Of a stretch of 64,000 bases of DNA, positions 28,103-37,115 are shown piece by piece. How positions within the stretch are numbered: position 1 is the stretch's first letter; every line of letters begins with the position of its first letter. The translations under genes and the position numbers were made by a program. Source of the stretch: Paenirhodobacter enshiensis (GTDB lineage: Bacteria > Pseudomonadota > Alphaproteobacteria > Rhodobacterales > Rhodobacteraceae); contig NZ_JFZB01000007.1 of NCBI RefSeq assembly GCF_000740785.1, positions 1-64,000 of the forward strand, written 5' to 3'. The notes below the pieces were generated by a model that did no database searches, was not told the DNA's origin, and saw only the letters and a program-made list of their open reading frames with translations.

Positions 28103-28120
28103 CAAACGAAGGTTCGTTTG
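28103..28120. promoter_or_regulatory. operator-like palindrome upstream of a membrane protein gene
   Basis: CAAACGAA-GG-TTCGTTTG is a perfect 8-bp inverted repeat with a 2-bp spacer. It lies just after a plausible promoter (TTGATC at 28074-28079 and a weak -10 near 28097), so it could be a repressor site for the downstream gene. TetR-family repressors use such sites, but none is encoded nearby. The 288-base gap (27891-28178) holds no other clear feature. Confidence 0.4.
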
Positions 28121-28178
28121 CCTTCGTGTCCGGTGCCGAGTGTTGACCCCAGTGTTTGGGCGAAAGGACTTCGACGCC

Positions 28179-28718
28179 ATGCCATTGCTCTTCTTCCCTG
28201 CCATGCGCTCAGGCTGGGCTTTCGAGACCCGGTTCCGTCCCTGGAGCATCGATATGTTCCGGCCTCGGCCCGCGTTGCTGCTGGCATGGGGCGTTCTGGC
28301 GGTATTCGTCGCGATCAGTCAGCCGTTTCAGGTGGACCGCGGATTGCCCCTGGCGAGCGGAGCGCTGTTCTGGGGGGCGATCATCGCGATGCGGGCGATG
28401 ACGGAGTGGCTGATCCGCTCGATGTTCCGCCGTGACATGAATCTTTGCGTCGCGATGTCGGTGGTGGTCGAGCCGGTCTGCGTGGCCATCGTGGCCTCGC
28501 CGTTGGTGTTCATTCTCGGGGCGCTCGCCGGGGTGATGGAAGTGCAGCAGATCTTCGGCCTGATGATGCGGATCTATCTGGTTTCGCTGTTCATCTCGGC
28601 GTGCGAGGTGATGATCGTCGCGGCCCGCACCTCCGGGGCGGAGACGACCGCCGCCCCCGCGCGGAACGAGGTTGTCGTCACCTATTACAACGAGCGGCGG
28701 ATCACTCATCACGTCTGA
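28179..28718 (+). CDS. predicted integral membrane protein
   Basis: 179 residues, not recognised. From the ATG at 28179 (AAGGA site at 28164-28168) about four hydrophobic segments are visible at roughly 28-45, 55-70, 90-110 and 120-145. A polar tail ends EVVVTYYNERRITHHV. Membrane domains of this size occur ahead of LytTR DNA-binding domains in Rhodobacteraceae, but no such domain is present here, so a truncated or stand-alone form is possible. An in-frame start at 28074 would run through the predicted promoter and palindrome and is less likely. It converges on the tad ATPase gene. Confidence 0.6.
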   Translation: MPLLFFPAMRSGWAFETRFRPWSIDMFRPRPALLLAWGVLAVFVAISQPFQVDRGLPLASGALFWGAIIAMRAMTEWLIRSMFRRDMNLCVAMSVVVEPVCVAIVASPLVFILGALAGVMEVQQIFGLMMRIYLVSLFISACEVMIVAARTSGAETTAAPARNEVVVTYYNERRITHHV

Positions 28719-28726
28719 GCTGTCCG

Positions 28727-28757
28727 TCCGGCCCCGGTCGCTGCGCAGCGGGCCGGA
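28727..28757. terminator. hairpin between convergent genes
   Basis: TCCGGCCC (28727-28734) pairs with GGGCCGGA (28750-28757), and an inner GCTGCGCAGC palindrome occupies the loop. There is no T run, so terminator function is inferred from the position between converging stops only. Confidence 0.4.
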
Positions 28758-30059
28758 TCAGTGCTCGATCATGTCCTCACGCACGAACAGGTTTTCCCAG
28801 GCACGGTCGATCAGTGCCGGGGTCATCCGATAGGGAATACCCTCGAAATCGCAGATCGAAATCATCTGGTCGATCAGGAAGACCGGCTGATAGTTCGCGT
28901 AAACGTTGTCGATTGTCGGATATTTCACCTTCAGCAGGTGGATCAGCGAGGCTTCGTCGAGCGGCATTCCGCGCTTTTGCGCCACGAGAGAGAAGATTTT
29001 CAGGAAGTCTTCCTGACTCGGCCCGTCGATCTTGATCTTGAAGAAGATCCGGCGCAGCGCCGCCTTGTCGAAGATTTCGTTCGGATGGAAGTTGGTCGAG
29101 AAGATCACCAGCGTGTCGAAGGGCACCTCGAATTTCTCGCCCGATTGCAGCGCGAGGATGTCGCGCGATTCTTCCAGCGGCACGATCCAGCGGTTGACCA
29201 GCTTCTGCGGCGGTTCGGCCTGGCGGCCGAGGTCGTCGACGATGAAGATCCCGCCCGAGGCCTTCATCTGCAACGGTGCCGCATAGGTGCGCGCAGTCGG
29301 ATTGTAGGTCAGATCGAGCATGTTGACCATCAGCTCGCCCCCGGTCACCACGGTCGGGCGGTCGCACAGCACATAGCGCTGATCGTATTGCCTGCCGGAG
29401 CGGCGCAGCGCGTTCGGGTCTTCCTCGGGCTCGGGGGCGGGGGCGTGAACGATCGGGTCGAAGACGGTGATGATCTGGCCGGCGTATTCGACCGCGCGCG
29501 GCACGTAGATCCGGTCGCCGATGGCCTTGCGGATACCGTTCGAGATCGACGATTTGCCGTTGCCGGGCGGGCCATACATCAGGATCGAGCGCCCCGACGT
29601 CACCGCCGGTCCGAGCTGGTCGATCAGCGTCGGCGGCAGCACGAGGTGCCCCATTGCGCGCACGAGGTCCGGCCGCGTCAGCCGGATGTCGCGGATCGAC
29701 TGCTGGCGCATCTGGGCGGCATACATCTCGAGGGGGACCGGCAGGGCACCGTAATATTCTGACTGCGCCAGCGCATCGAGGGCGCGGTCTCGCCCGGTGT
29801 CGGTCAGCTGAAAGCGCATCTCGCCACCGGAATTGGCGTGAAGCGTGCCCATCGCCTCGACGAGGCGCTGCTGACGCAGGGTATCGACCAGCTCCTGCGT
29901 CAGGCTCAGCGGCAGGGCGATCTTCTGCGCAAGTTCCGTCACCGTGTCGCTGTTGGTGCGAAACATCGTCTTCAGCATCAGGTCGCGCATCAGCACCGGA
30001 CCGAGGCCGGTGTCTTCCAGCCGGCGCAGCGGGGCAGGGGCGGGAACGGATTGGGTCAC
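28758..30059 (-). CDS. AAA ATPase at the end of the tad pilus locus
   Basis: 433 residues. An N-terminal helical, winged-helix-like region (about 1-140) precedes an AAA-type ATPase domain with Walker A GPPGNGKSS (about 164-172), a Walker B-like GIFIVDDLG and the sensor-like VIFSTNFHPNEIFD. No membrane segment is seen. Genes like it are found beside tad loci in Rhodobacteraceae, but its pilus role is not established to me. It is distinct from the secretion ATPase CpaF encoded in the same locus. It ends the minus-strand transcript, 52 bases after the prepilin peptidase gene. Confidence 0.7.
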   Translation of the reverse strand: MTQSVPAPAPLRRLEDTGLGPVLMRDLMLKTMFRTNSDTVTELAQKIALPLSLTQELVDTLRQQRLVEAMGTLHANSGGEMRFQLTDTGRDRALDALAQSEYYGALPVPLEMYAAQMRQQSIRDIRLTRPDLVRAMGHLVLPPTLIDQLGPAVTSGRSILMYGPPGNGKSSISNGIRKAIGDRIYVPRAVEYAGQIITVFDPIVHAPAPEPEEDPNALRRSGRQYDQRYVLCDRPTVVTGGELMVNMLDLTYNPTARTYAAPLQMKASGGIFIVDDLGRQAEPPQKLVNRWIVPLEESRDILALQSGEKFEVPFDTLVIFSTNFHPNEIFDKAALRRIFFKIKIDGPSQEDFLKIFSLVAQKRGMPLDEASLIHLLKVKYPTIDNVYANYQPVFLIDQMISICDFEGIPYRMTPALIDRAWENLFVREDMIEH

Positions 30060-30111
30060 GGGTCAGATCCTTGCATGTTACGGGCCGTGCTGGGCGCCCG
30101 GGCGTCGCCGC

Positions 30112-30618
30112 TCAGGCGGTAATCGCCACGATCAGCGCATAATATCCCCAAAGCGTCGTTGCGAGCACCAGCCCGAAGGGAAAATCGGCGCGTTTCCAGC
30201 TTTCCCAGTCGGGGGTGGCGCGGCGCACTGCGGGGATGGCGCGTGCGATGCGGTGCAGTGCGAAAGTTATCAGCGTCGTCGTTGCGATCAGCAGCAAAAC
30301 CAGCTGCAGGCTGCCCGGCGTGTGCGAGATCAGCGGTGCCCCGGCGGCGGCGAATTTCACGTCGCCCATGCCGAAATGCGCCACCATGTTCAGCACCAGC
30401 CCGACCGCCAGCACCACCGCCAGATGGCTCCAGCGCCAGGCCCAGTCTCCGAACGGCATCACCAGCGGCCCGACCACCACGAACACGCCCAGAAGCGTCA
30501 GCGAGGCAGCATTGCGGATCTTCATGTATTTCAGATCGGTGAAGATCACCCACAGACAGATCGGCGTCAGCACGATCAGCAGCACAAGCGCCGCGACGAA
30601 GGTGGGAAGGTGCAGCAT
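30112..30618 (-). CDS. cpaA: prepilin peptidase CpaA/TadV
   Basis: 168 residues with six hydrophobic segments. It belongs to the type IV prepilin peptidase family, inner-membrane aspartic proteases that cut the leader of Flp pilins. The two catalytic aspartates lie in FTDLKYMKIRN (about residue 27) and in the GxGD motif GMGDVKFAAAGAP (about residue 85). The short form without the N-terminal methyltransferase domain is typical of TadV/CpaA. Its substrates are the two Flp pilins at the other end of this locus. It starts only two bases downstream of the tadD-like stop. Confidence 0.9.
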   Translation of the reverse strand: MLHLPTFVAALVLLIVLTPICLWVIFTDLKYMKIRNAASLTLLGVFVVVGPLVMPFGDWAWRWSHLAVVLAVGLVLNMVAHFGMGDVKFAAAGAPLISHTPGSLQLVLLLIATTTLITFALHRIARAIPAVRRATPDWESWKRADFPFGLVLATTLWGYYALIVAITA

Positions 30619-30619
30619 C

Positions 30620-31480
30620 TCAGTGTTTCACCGTGGTCGAATCGAGGGCCTGCAATGCGCGCGAGGCTTCCTCGAAATAGGTGGGCGAGGTATCGACGGC
30701 ATCTTGCAACAGGCCGCGCCCCGTCGTGATGTCGCCCTGCTTCACGGCCGAGAGCCCGGCGGTATACAGCAGCTGCGCGCGCTCCTGCTGGCTCATCTCG
30801 ATCACCGGCATCTCATATTTGCGCTGTGCGGCCCGGGCCAGAACGAGGTTGTTCTTGGTGGTGAAATTCGATGGATCGTAGGTCAGCGCCTCGCGGAACA
30901 GCTGCTCGGCGCCGGCGGCATCTCCGCGCGACAGCTTCGAGAAGCCCCAGTTGTTCATCACCCCGGCGGGCTGGGTGGTCAGCCCCACGGCGGTTTCGTA
31001 GTAGCTGTCGGCGCGCGACCATTGCTTGTTGGAGTCCGCGACCATCGCCTCGATCTTGTAACGGTCGAAGCTCTCGTAGGTCGGCGGCACAGAGGCCAGT
31101 GTCGCCTGCGCGCCCTTCCAGTCGTTGGCGCGCACCTGCGCCTCGGCCATCGACACCCGGTCGGCATCGGAGGCACCGGGCATCGACAGAACCTTCTTCC
31201 AGATCGCCACGCCCTGAACGGGCTTTCCCGCCCGCACCAGCGATTTCGCCAGCCCGCGCTGATAGTCGATCTTGTCGGGCTTTTCGGTGCTCATCCGGGT
31301 GAAATAGTTCACCGCTTCCTGCGGGTCGCCGACGGTGAGCATGATTTCCGCCATGTTGGACTGGTCGACCGCGGCGACGGTATCCATCGCAGCCTGGGTC
31401 TTGTCCTGCCCGCCACAGCCCGCGAGGGCAATCGTGCAGCCCGTCAGCACGGCCACGGGAACGAACAGCTTCGGGATCAT
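30620..31480 (-). CDS. tadD: TPR lipoprotein, TadD-like
   Basis: 286 residues. A lipoprotein signal ends at LAGC (about residue 22). The remainder is helical with TPR-like repeats, for example VGDPQEAVNYFTRMSTEKPDKIDYQRGLAKSL (in parts: DPQEAVNYFTRM, DKIDYQRGLAKSL) and MNNWGFSKLSRGDAAGAEQLF. TadD proteins are outer-membrane-anchored pilotin-like factors needed for secretin assembly. The position between the F-type platform proteins and the prepilin peptidase supports this role. The assignment among the two TPR lipoproteins of this locus is by order. Confidence 0.8.
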   Translation of the reverse strand: MIPKLFVPVAVLTGCTIALAGCGGQDKTQAAMDTVAAVDQSNMAEIMLTVGDPQEAVNYFTRMSTEKPDKIDYQRGLAKSLVRAGKPVQGVAIWKKVLSMPGASDADRVSMAEAQVRANDWKGAQATLASVPPTYESFDRYKIEAMVADSNKQWSRADSYYETAVGLTTQPAGVMNNWGFSKLSRGDAAGAEQLFREALTYDPSNFTTKNNLVLARAAQRKYEMPVIEMSQQERAQLLYTAGLSAVKQGDITTGRGLLQDAVDTSPTYFEEASRALQALDSTTVKH

Positions 31481-31499
31481 TGCGCAATCCTCCGGGGAT

Positions 31500-32123
31500 T
31501 CATTGCTTCGTCAGCAAGCGGTACTCGCCGGCGCCACGCCGCACCAGCTTGAATGTGCTGTCCGGCAGGGGCGTGTCCTGCTCCGTGGCGTTCATCCTGG
31601 CAAGCGCGAGTCTCAGATTGTCGCGGATCAGCTCGGACGATCCATTGTCGAGGGCGTAGGCCGTTCGGAACACCCGCGAGGCTTCGGCATATTTGCCCTG
31701 ATCCATCAGCACGACGCCGAGGTTGTTCCAGGCTGGCACGAACCGCTCGTCCTTGCGGATCGCGTCGCGCAGGACCATCTCGGCCTGATTGAGCCGGCCG
31801 AGTTTCAGATCCGCCGAACCGATCGCCGAAAGCACATCGACCGTCGCCCCCTGTTCCGCCGCCGCCCGGTAATAGGCGCGCAGAGCCAGTTCATATTCGC
31901 CCGCTGCCATCAGCCGGTGCCCGACGGTCAGGCCGTCGACATCCTCGCCCCGGGCGGTGCCGGGCGCGAAGGGGCTGTCCGCGCCTCTCTGGCCAAGCCG
32001 TCCGGCGCCGAACAGGTCCATGCCGGGCAGGGCGGCCTTGCCGCCTGCGCATCCGGCCAGACACAGCGCCCCGAGCCCCGCCAGGATCAGCCTTCGCCGC
32101 GCCATCCGCATCGCTTTGTCCAT
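31500..32123 (-). CDS. TPR lipoprotein in the tad locus
   Basis: 207 residues from MDKAMRM. A start at the next in-frame ATG (MRMARRR) is possible. A lipobox LAGC ends the signal (about residue 25). Three TPR units follow (about 70-175), for example LMAAGEYELALRAYYRAAAEQG, SADLKLGRLNQAEMVLRDAI and NNLGVVLMDQGKYAEASRVF. It is a second TadD-type lipoprotein in tandem with the one just downstream, as is common in Rhodobacteraceae tad loci. No individual function is visible. Confidence 0.75.
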   Translation of the reverse strand: MDKAMRMARRRLILAGLGALCLAGCAGGKAALPGMDLFGAGRLGQRGADSPFAPGTARGEDVDGLTVGHRLMAAGEYELALRAYYRAAAEQGATVDVLSAIGSADLKLGRLNQAEMVLRDAIRKDERFVPAWNNLGVVLMDQGKYAEASRVFRTAYALDNGSSELIRDNLRLALARMNATEQDTPLPDSTFKLVRRGAGEYRLLTKQ

Positions 32124-32134
32124 GATCGCCGGGC

Positions 32135-33145
32135 TCAGTTGTTCATGGTGGCGAAACCCGCCATCATGTCGTGCACCGAGGGACCGATCAGGATGATGAG
32201 CAGCGGCGGCACGGTGAACAGCATCGTGCCGAGGGTCATCTTGGTCGGGATCTTGTTGGCCAGCTCCTCGGCGCGCATGACCCGCTTGTCGCGCATGTCG
32301 GCGGCGTAAAGACGCAGCGCATCGGCGATCGAGGTGCCGAACTGCTGGCTCTGGACCAGCACGGTGACGAAGGAAATAACGTCGGGCACGCCGCTGCGTT
32401 CGCCGAAACCGCGCAGAACCGTCGCTTTGTCGAGGCCGGCCTTGATCTCGTAGGCGACGGTTTCCAGCTCCTCGGAGAGCACGGGATAGGAGGCGCTCAG
32501 CTCGCTCGCGACGCGTACGATGCCCTGATCGAGCGACAGCCCGGCCTCGACGCAGACCAGCAACATGTCGAGCGCGTCGGGAAAGCCGTCCTGAATTTCG
32601 CGGGTGCGGGCCTTGATGCGGCTCTCCACCCAACGGCGGGGCGCGTAATATCCAACGATGGCCGGTCCGAAGATATAGCACAGCATCATCGTGCTGCTGA
32701 GCGCGGCGTCTCGGGTGCTGTTGATATACAGCACCACCAGCGCCCCCGCGGCCAGCATCCCGATGGCAATGCCGAACTGGATGGCGTGGAAGGTGCGCAC
32801 CGATGTCGGGCTGCGGTAGCCGGCGCGCTGCAGCCATTTGCGCGATTCCGACAGCTCTTCCTGACTTTTCGGCTCCAGGAAGTTGGCATAGCGGTCGAGC
32901 TTGTCGCTTCCCGGTGCATTGCGCAGCCGCTGCGGCGCCCCCCGACCCTTGCCGAGGCGGCGGGTCTCGGGCATTTCGCCGCGTGCCAGACGCTCGCGGT
33001 CGCGCAATCGCTCGAGAGGATCCTCGCGGCGCTTCATCAGAACCGGCAGCGTGGCGCCGATCAGCGCGACGGCCACGACCCCGACCCCGATCATCGGACC
33101 GAGCGGCCCGAACAGACCGATCAGAAACTGGCTCAGCGCATTCAT
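32135..33145 (-). CDS. tadC: tad pilus platform protein TadC
   Basis: 336 residues, type II secretion GspF-like domain at the C-terminal half. TadC forms with TadB the inner-membrane platform on which the ATPase CpaF acts. Membrane helices are seen near the N-terminus (about 8-28), in the middle (about 100-140) and at the C-terminus (about 300-330). The domain includes DMLLVCVEAGLSLDQGI, SAELETVAYEIKAGLDKATVLRGF-like EELETVAYEIKAG and VTVLVQSQQFGTSIADALR, with TKMTLGTMLFTVPPLLIILI at the end. It lies 25 bases downstream of the tadB stop. Confidence 0.9.
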   Translation of the reverse strand: MNALSQFLIGLFGPLGPMIGVGVVAVALIGATLPVLMKRREDPLERLRDRERLARGEMPETRRLGKGRGAPQRLRNAPGSDKLDRYANFLEPKSQEELSESRKWLQRAGYRSPTSVRTFHAIQFGIAIGMLAAGALVVLYINSTRDAALSSTMMLCYIFGPAIVGYYAPRRWVESRIKARTREIQDGFPDALDMLLVCVEAGLSLDQGIVRVASELSASYPVLSEELETVAYEIKAGLDKATVLRGFGERSGVPDVISFVTVLVQSQQFGTSIADALRLYAADMRDKRVMRAEELANKIPTKMTLGTMLFTVPPLLIILIGPSVHDMMAGFATMNN

Positions 33146-33170
33146 CTGTGACGTGTCTCCGCCATTGGTC

Positions 33171-34139
33171 TCAGACCCGGATCGTGGTCATGATCTTCAT
33201 GAAGACCACATTGATCCCAAGGAGCCCCAGCACCACCAGCGCCGTCGGGATGAAGGCGGGCGTGTCCTTGACCGTATCGAAATAATGCGGCGCGAAAACC
33301 TGGATGCCAAGCAGGATCACCAGCGGGAAGCCCGACAGGAATACCCCCGACCAGCGCGGTTCCGCCGTGATCGCGCTGACCCGGCGAAACAGCCGGAAGC
33401 GCGCACGGATCACCTTGCTCAGCCCGTCGAGCACCTCGGCGAGGTTGCCGCCCGAGGTCTGCTGGATCGACACCGCGACGGTCAGGAAGCGCAGGTCCTG
33501 CATCCCGAGGCGCTCGGACATGTCGCGCAGGCTGTCGACCACGTTGCGGCCATAGGCGGCCTCGTCGGCGACGATGCCGAATTCCGTTCCGAGAGGATCT
33601 GGCACCTCGCGCGCGGCGGTCTGCACGGCCGAGATGAACGGATGACCCACCCGCAGCGCGCGCACGATCAGCTCGACCGCATCGGAGAGCTGCTCTTCGG
33701 CCATCTTGATGCGCTTCTTCGCCTTCTGCGCCACCCAGAAATAGATCGCGCCGATGCCGATCACCGCCGAGGCGACGACCCGCACCCCAAGCCCCGTTGC
33801 CGTGCCGAGCGTCAGCCCCCCGAAGGCGAGCGCCGCCCCCACCGCCATCATCAGCAGCAGCTGGCGCGGGCTGAACGCGATGTTGGCGCGCTGCGCATTG
33901 CGTTCGAGCAGCGAATACAGCGGAATGCCACGCACATTGGCGTGCTGCGAGCCTTCCTTGCGCAGCTGTTCGAGAACGTCCTCGCGCCGGACGCCCTTCT
34001 GAAGCAGCTCCAGCCGGCGGTTGACCCGCTTGTTGAGCGAGATCGACTTGCCGAAGGCCATCAGATAGACGCCCTCGACCAGCAGAAGCACGGCGACGAT
34101 GATCAGGGCGTAGATGATGAGGGTGGGGGAAATGATCAT
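33171..34139 (-). CDS. tadB: tad pilus platform protein TadB
   Basis: 322 residues from MIISPTLIIYAL, which begins the first membrane helix. Family features include two central helices (about 95-135), the GspF-type domain with DAVELIVRALRVGHPFISAVQTAA (in parts: DAVELIVRALRVGHP), GRNVVDSLRDMSERLG and VAVSIQQTSGGNLAEVLDGLS, and two C-terminal helices. The spacing of five bases from cpaF and the pairing with tadC make the call secure. An upstream in-frame start at 34193 would overlap cpaF and adds only an arginine-rich stretch. Confidence 0.9.
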   Translation of the reverse strand: MIISPTLIIYALIIVAVLLLVEGVYLMAFGKSISLNKRVNRRLELLQKGVRREDVLEQLRKEGSQHANVRGIPLYSLLERNAQRANIAFSPRQLLLMMAVGAALAFGGLTLGTATGLGVRVVASAVIGIGAIYFWVAQKAKKRIKMAEEQLSDAVELIVRALRVGHPFISAVQTAAREVPDPLGTEFGIVADEAAYGRNVVDSLRDMSERLGMQDLRFLTVAVSIQQTSGGNLAEVLDGLSKVIRARFRLFRRVSAITAEPRWSGVFLSGFPLVILLGIQVFAPHYFDTVKDTPAFIPTALVVLGLLGINVVFMKIMTTIRV

Positions 34140-34144
34140 GGCGC

Positions 34145-35650
34145 TCAGTCCAGAACCGGATCGTAGATTTCGGCCGGCAGATCGTAGCCCCACTGGCGGA
34201 ACCGCTCGGAGTAATGCGAGCGCACCCCCGTCGCGGTGAAGCGGCCGATGATCTTGCCGTCGGGGGCGAGCCCGAGCCGGTCGTAGCGGAAGATTTCCTG
34301 CATCGAGATCACCTCGCCCTCCATGCCGGTGAGTTCGGTGATCGACACCATCCGGCGCGAACCGTCCTGCAGACGCGAGACCTGCACGATCAGGTTGACG
34401 GCCGAGGCGATCTGCGCGCGCACCGCCTTGATCGGCATCTCGATGCCGGCCATGGCGACCATGTTTTCCAGACGCGACACCGCATCGCGTGCCGAGTTGG
34501 CGTGGATCGTGGTCATGGATCCGTCGTGGCCGGTGTTCATCGCCTGCAGCATGTCGATGACCTCTTCGCCGCGGGTTTCGCCGACGATGATGCGGTCGGG
34601 CCGCATACGCAGGGCGTTGCGCAGACAGTCGCGCTGCGTGACGGCCCCGCGGCCCTCGACGTTGGCGGGCCGGCTTTCCATCCGCCCGACATGCACCTGC
34701 TGGAGCTGAAGTTCCGCCGTATCCTCGATGGTCAGGATGCGCTCGGAGTTGTCGATGAAGGACGACAGCGCGTTCAGCGTGGTGGTTTTACCCGACCCCG
34801 TGCCACCCGAGACGATGATGTTCAGTCGCGTCGCGACGGCGGCCTGAAGATAGGCGGCCATCTGTTCGGTGAAGGCGCCGAAGCGAACCAGCTCGTCGAT
34901 GCTGAGCTTGTCCTTCTTGAATTTGCGGATCGACACCAGCGATCCGTCGACCGCGATCGGCGGCACCATGGCGTTGAAGCGCGATCCGTCCGCAAGGCGC
35001 GCGTCGACATAGGGGTTCGATTCGTCGACCCGCCGTCCCACCGCCGAGACGATCTTGTCGATGATGCGCAGCAGGTGGCGCTCATCCTTGAAGGTGATGT
35101 CGGTCATTTGCAGCTTGCCGCCGCGTTCGACGAAGATCTGCTTCGGCCCGTTGACCAGAATATCCGAAATCGTCTCGTCCTTCAGCAGCGGCTCCAGCGG
35201 GCCGAGGCCCATCACCTCGTCATACAGCTCCTGAAACAGGCTGGAGCGTTCCTGCGCGTTCAGCGCCACCGACATGCTGGTCATCGCCTCGGTCGAGATC
35301 GCGGCGATTTCGGACTTCAGGTCGGCTTCGCTGGCATGTTCCAGCGCGGAGAGGTTGAGGTTCTCGAGAAGCTGCTTGTGCAGTTCGACCTTCAGCTCCT
35401 GCATCCGGTCCTTGCGCTTGGCGTCCTTCTCCGACTGCTGCGGCTTGGCGCCCGGGGCGGTGCCCGTGGTGGGGACGGGGGGCGGCGCCGGGCGGCGATG
35501 CACCGGGTTCGCGGGCTGGGCGCCGGCGGCGGTATCTATGCTGCGCTCGGCCGGCGGCGCGCCCGTGGCCGGAGCTGCGGCGGTTGCGGTCCGCGGATGC
35601 GCGGGCTTCCCTTCGCCCTCGGAGCCGGGCTTTCTGAAACGAGAGAACAT
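34145..35650 (-). CDS. cpaF: tad secretion ATPase CpaF/TadA
   Basis: 501 residues, GspE/VirB11-type hexameric ATPase that powers Flp pilus assembly. A low-complexity Pro/Ala N-terminus (about 1-75) is followed by the N-domain and the RecA-like domain. Walker [11 protein letters not shown] is at about 282-291. The aspartate box reads [11 protein letters not shown], and the Walker B-region histidine box reads [17 protein letters not shown]. The start is the first ATG of a clear domain. The gene spacing to tadB (five bases) and cpaE (thirty) indicates one operon. Confidence 0.95.
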   Translation of the reverse strand: MFSRFRKPGSEGEGKPAHPRTATAAAPATGAPPAERSIDTAAGAQPANPVHRRPAPPPVPTTGTAPGAKPQQSEKDAKRKDRMQELKVELHKQLLENLNLSALEHASEADLKSEIAAISTEAMTSMSVALNAQERSSLFQELYDEVMGLGPLEPLLKDETISDILVNGPKQIFVERGGKLQMTDITFKDERHLLRIIDKIVSAVGRRVDESNPYVDARLADGSRFNAMVPPIAVDGSLVSIRKFKKDKLSIDELVRFGAFTEQMAAYLQAAVATRLNIIVSGGTGSGKTTTLNALSSFIDNSERILTIEDTAELQLQQVHVGRMESRPANVEGRGAVTQRDCLRNALRMRPDRIIVGETRGEEVIDMLQAMNTGHDGSMTTIHANSARDAVSRLENMVAMAGIEMPIKAVRAQIASAVNLIVQVSRLQDGSRRMVSITELTGMEGEVISMQEIFRYDRLGLAPDGKIIGRFTATGVRSHYSERFRQWGYDLPAEIYDPVLD

Positions 35651-35680
35651 CCGTCAGCCTCCTTGTGCCGGGTCAGGGGA

Positions 35681-36937
35681 TCAGGCCGTTGCCCGGCCCG
35701 CGGTCTCGACGGCAGCGACGACGCGGGCGAGTTTCGAAATCGCCTTGCGCAGCGTCGATTTCGGCGCGGCTTTGCCCAGCGGTTCGCCGTGATCGTTGGC
35801 ATCCGTCACCGCGCGTCCGCCGTCGGGCAACTGCACCTCGATGCTGATCGACAGGCTTTGCTCCAGATGGCGGACACGGGTCTTGCCGCCCAGATCGGTG
35901 AATTTCGGCGCGCGGTTCAGCACGAAGCGCATCTTCTCGGCCGGCAGATCCTCGGCGCGGAAGGTGCGCATCAGCCGCAGTGCGTTCTGCGCCGAGCGCA
36001 TGTCGAGTTCGAGCATCGCGAAGAATACATCTGCCTGATTGAGCGCGGCCTCGGTCCAGCTGACCACCGATTTCGGCATGTCGACGATGACATAATCGAA
36101 CTTGCTGCGCGCCATCGAGATCACCCGGTTCACGTCGTCGCCGGTGATGAAATCGAGCGGAAGCATGTCGGCGGGCGCACTGAGCACTTTCAGCTTGCCG
36201 TCGTAATCGGCCAGCGCCTGATCGAAACTCAGCATGTCCATCCGCGCGGTGTCGGACCACAGTTCGAACACCGCCTCGGTGCGCGACAGATCGAGGCAGC
36301 TCGCGACGGAGCCGAATTGCAGGTCGAGGTCGATCACGCATACCGAAGGCGCGGCGACCTGCATCTTGCGCGGCGCATCCGGCGTTGCCAGTTCCCAGGC
36401 GAGATTGACCGCGAAAGTCGTGCCGCCGACGCCGCCCGCAAGCCCCTGCACCACCAGCACGGAACCGTCCCGCCCCGGGGCCGTTCCTCCGGTCGCGGCC
36501 GGCACCGGCGTCTCGGCGATCAGCGGCTTGTCGAGGCGCGCGACCGCATCGTGCAGCGCCCCCTCGGGCAGAGGGTAGGGCACGAAATCGTCCGCCCCGA
36601 GGCGCAGCAGCTGATGCAGAGCCGTCGCGCCGAGGTTTTCGGTGATCAGGATCACCCGCACCCCGGCCTGACGCGCCTTCGCGATCAGCGTGGCGATCCG
36701 CTCCATCTCGGCGGGGGTGTCGTCTTCGGCATCGAGCGCGAGCGTCAGCACCTTCAGCGCCGTGGCTTCGGGCTGGGACAGGAACGACAGCGCCTCATCG
36801 AACCGCAGATCGCCCCAGCTTTCGCCGAACTCCTGCTCCATGTCCTCGATCAGCAGGTCGAAGTTGGTGATGTCGCGCGAGACGGTGCAGGCCGAGAGGG
36901 GGGCCGATTCCGGGGTCGGTTCAGCAGCTGCGGTCAT
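35681..36937 (-). CDS. cpaE: pilus localisation ATPase-like protein CpaE/TadZ
   Basis: 418 residues. CpaE/TadZ is a MinD/ParA relative that positions the pilus machinery at the pole. An N-terminal receiver-like domain (about 20-150) is followed by the MinD-like domain. The Walker A position reads GGVGGTTFAVNLA, in which the lysine of a normal GKT is replaced by glycine, as is common for TadZ. The switch I-type region reads VIDLDLQFGSVASCLDLS. The family therefore probably binds nucleotide weakly or not at all. It is encoded thirty bases ahead of cpaF. Confidence 0.88.
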   Translation of the reverse strand: MTAAAEPTPESAPLSACTVSRDITNFDLLIEDMEQEFGESWGDLRFDEALSFLSQPEATALKVLTLALDAEDDTPAEMERIATLIAKARQAGVRVILITENLGATALHQLLRLGADDFVPYPLPEGALHDAVARLDKPLIAETPVPAATGGTAPGRDGSVLVVQGLAGGVGGTTFAVNLAWELATPDAPRKMQVAAPSVCVIDLDLQFGSVASCLDLSRTEAVFELWSDTARMDMLSFDQALADYDGKLKVLSAPADMLPLDFITGDDVNRVISMARSKFDYVIVDMPKSVVSWTEAALNQADVFFAMLELDMRSAQNALRLMRTFRAEDLPAEKMRFVLNRAPKFTDLGGKTRVRHLEQSLSISIEVQLPDGGRAVTDANDHGEPLGKAAPKSTLRKAISKLARVVAAVETAGRATA

Positions 36938-37115
36938 GACCTGTCGTCCTTCTGTTGTGATGGCGGCGCACGCCCCCGGGTCCGGCCTGGATCCGTCCGG
37001 ACCTTCGGCGGCTGGAATGCGCGCGCCCCGTCGCCCCGGCGCCGGGCTCCCGTTTCGGGGATGGCCCGCAGTCTGTCCGTTGCGGCCCCGCTATGCAAGA
37101 GGGGCCGCAGGCATG

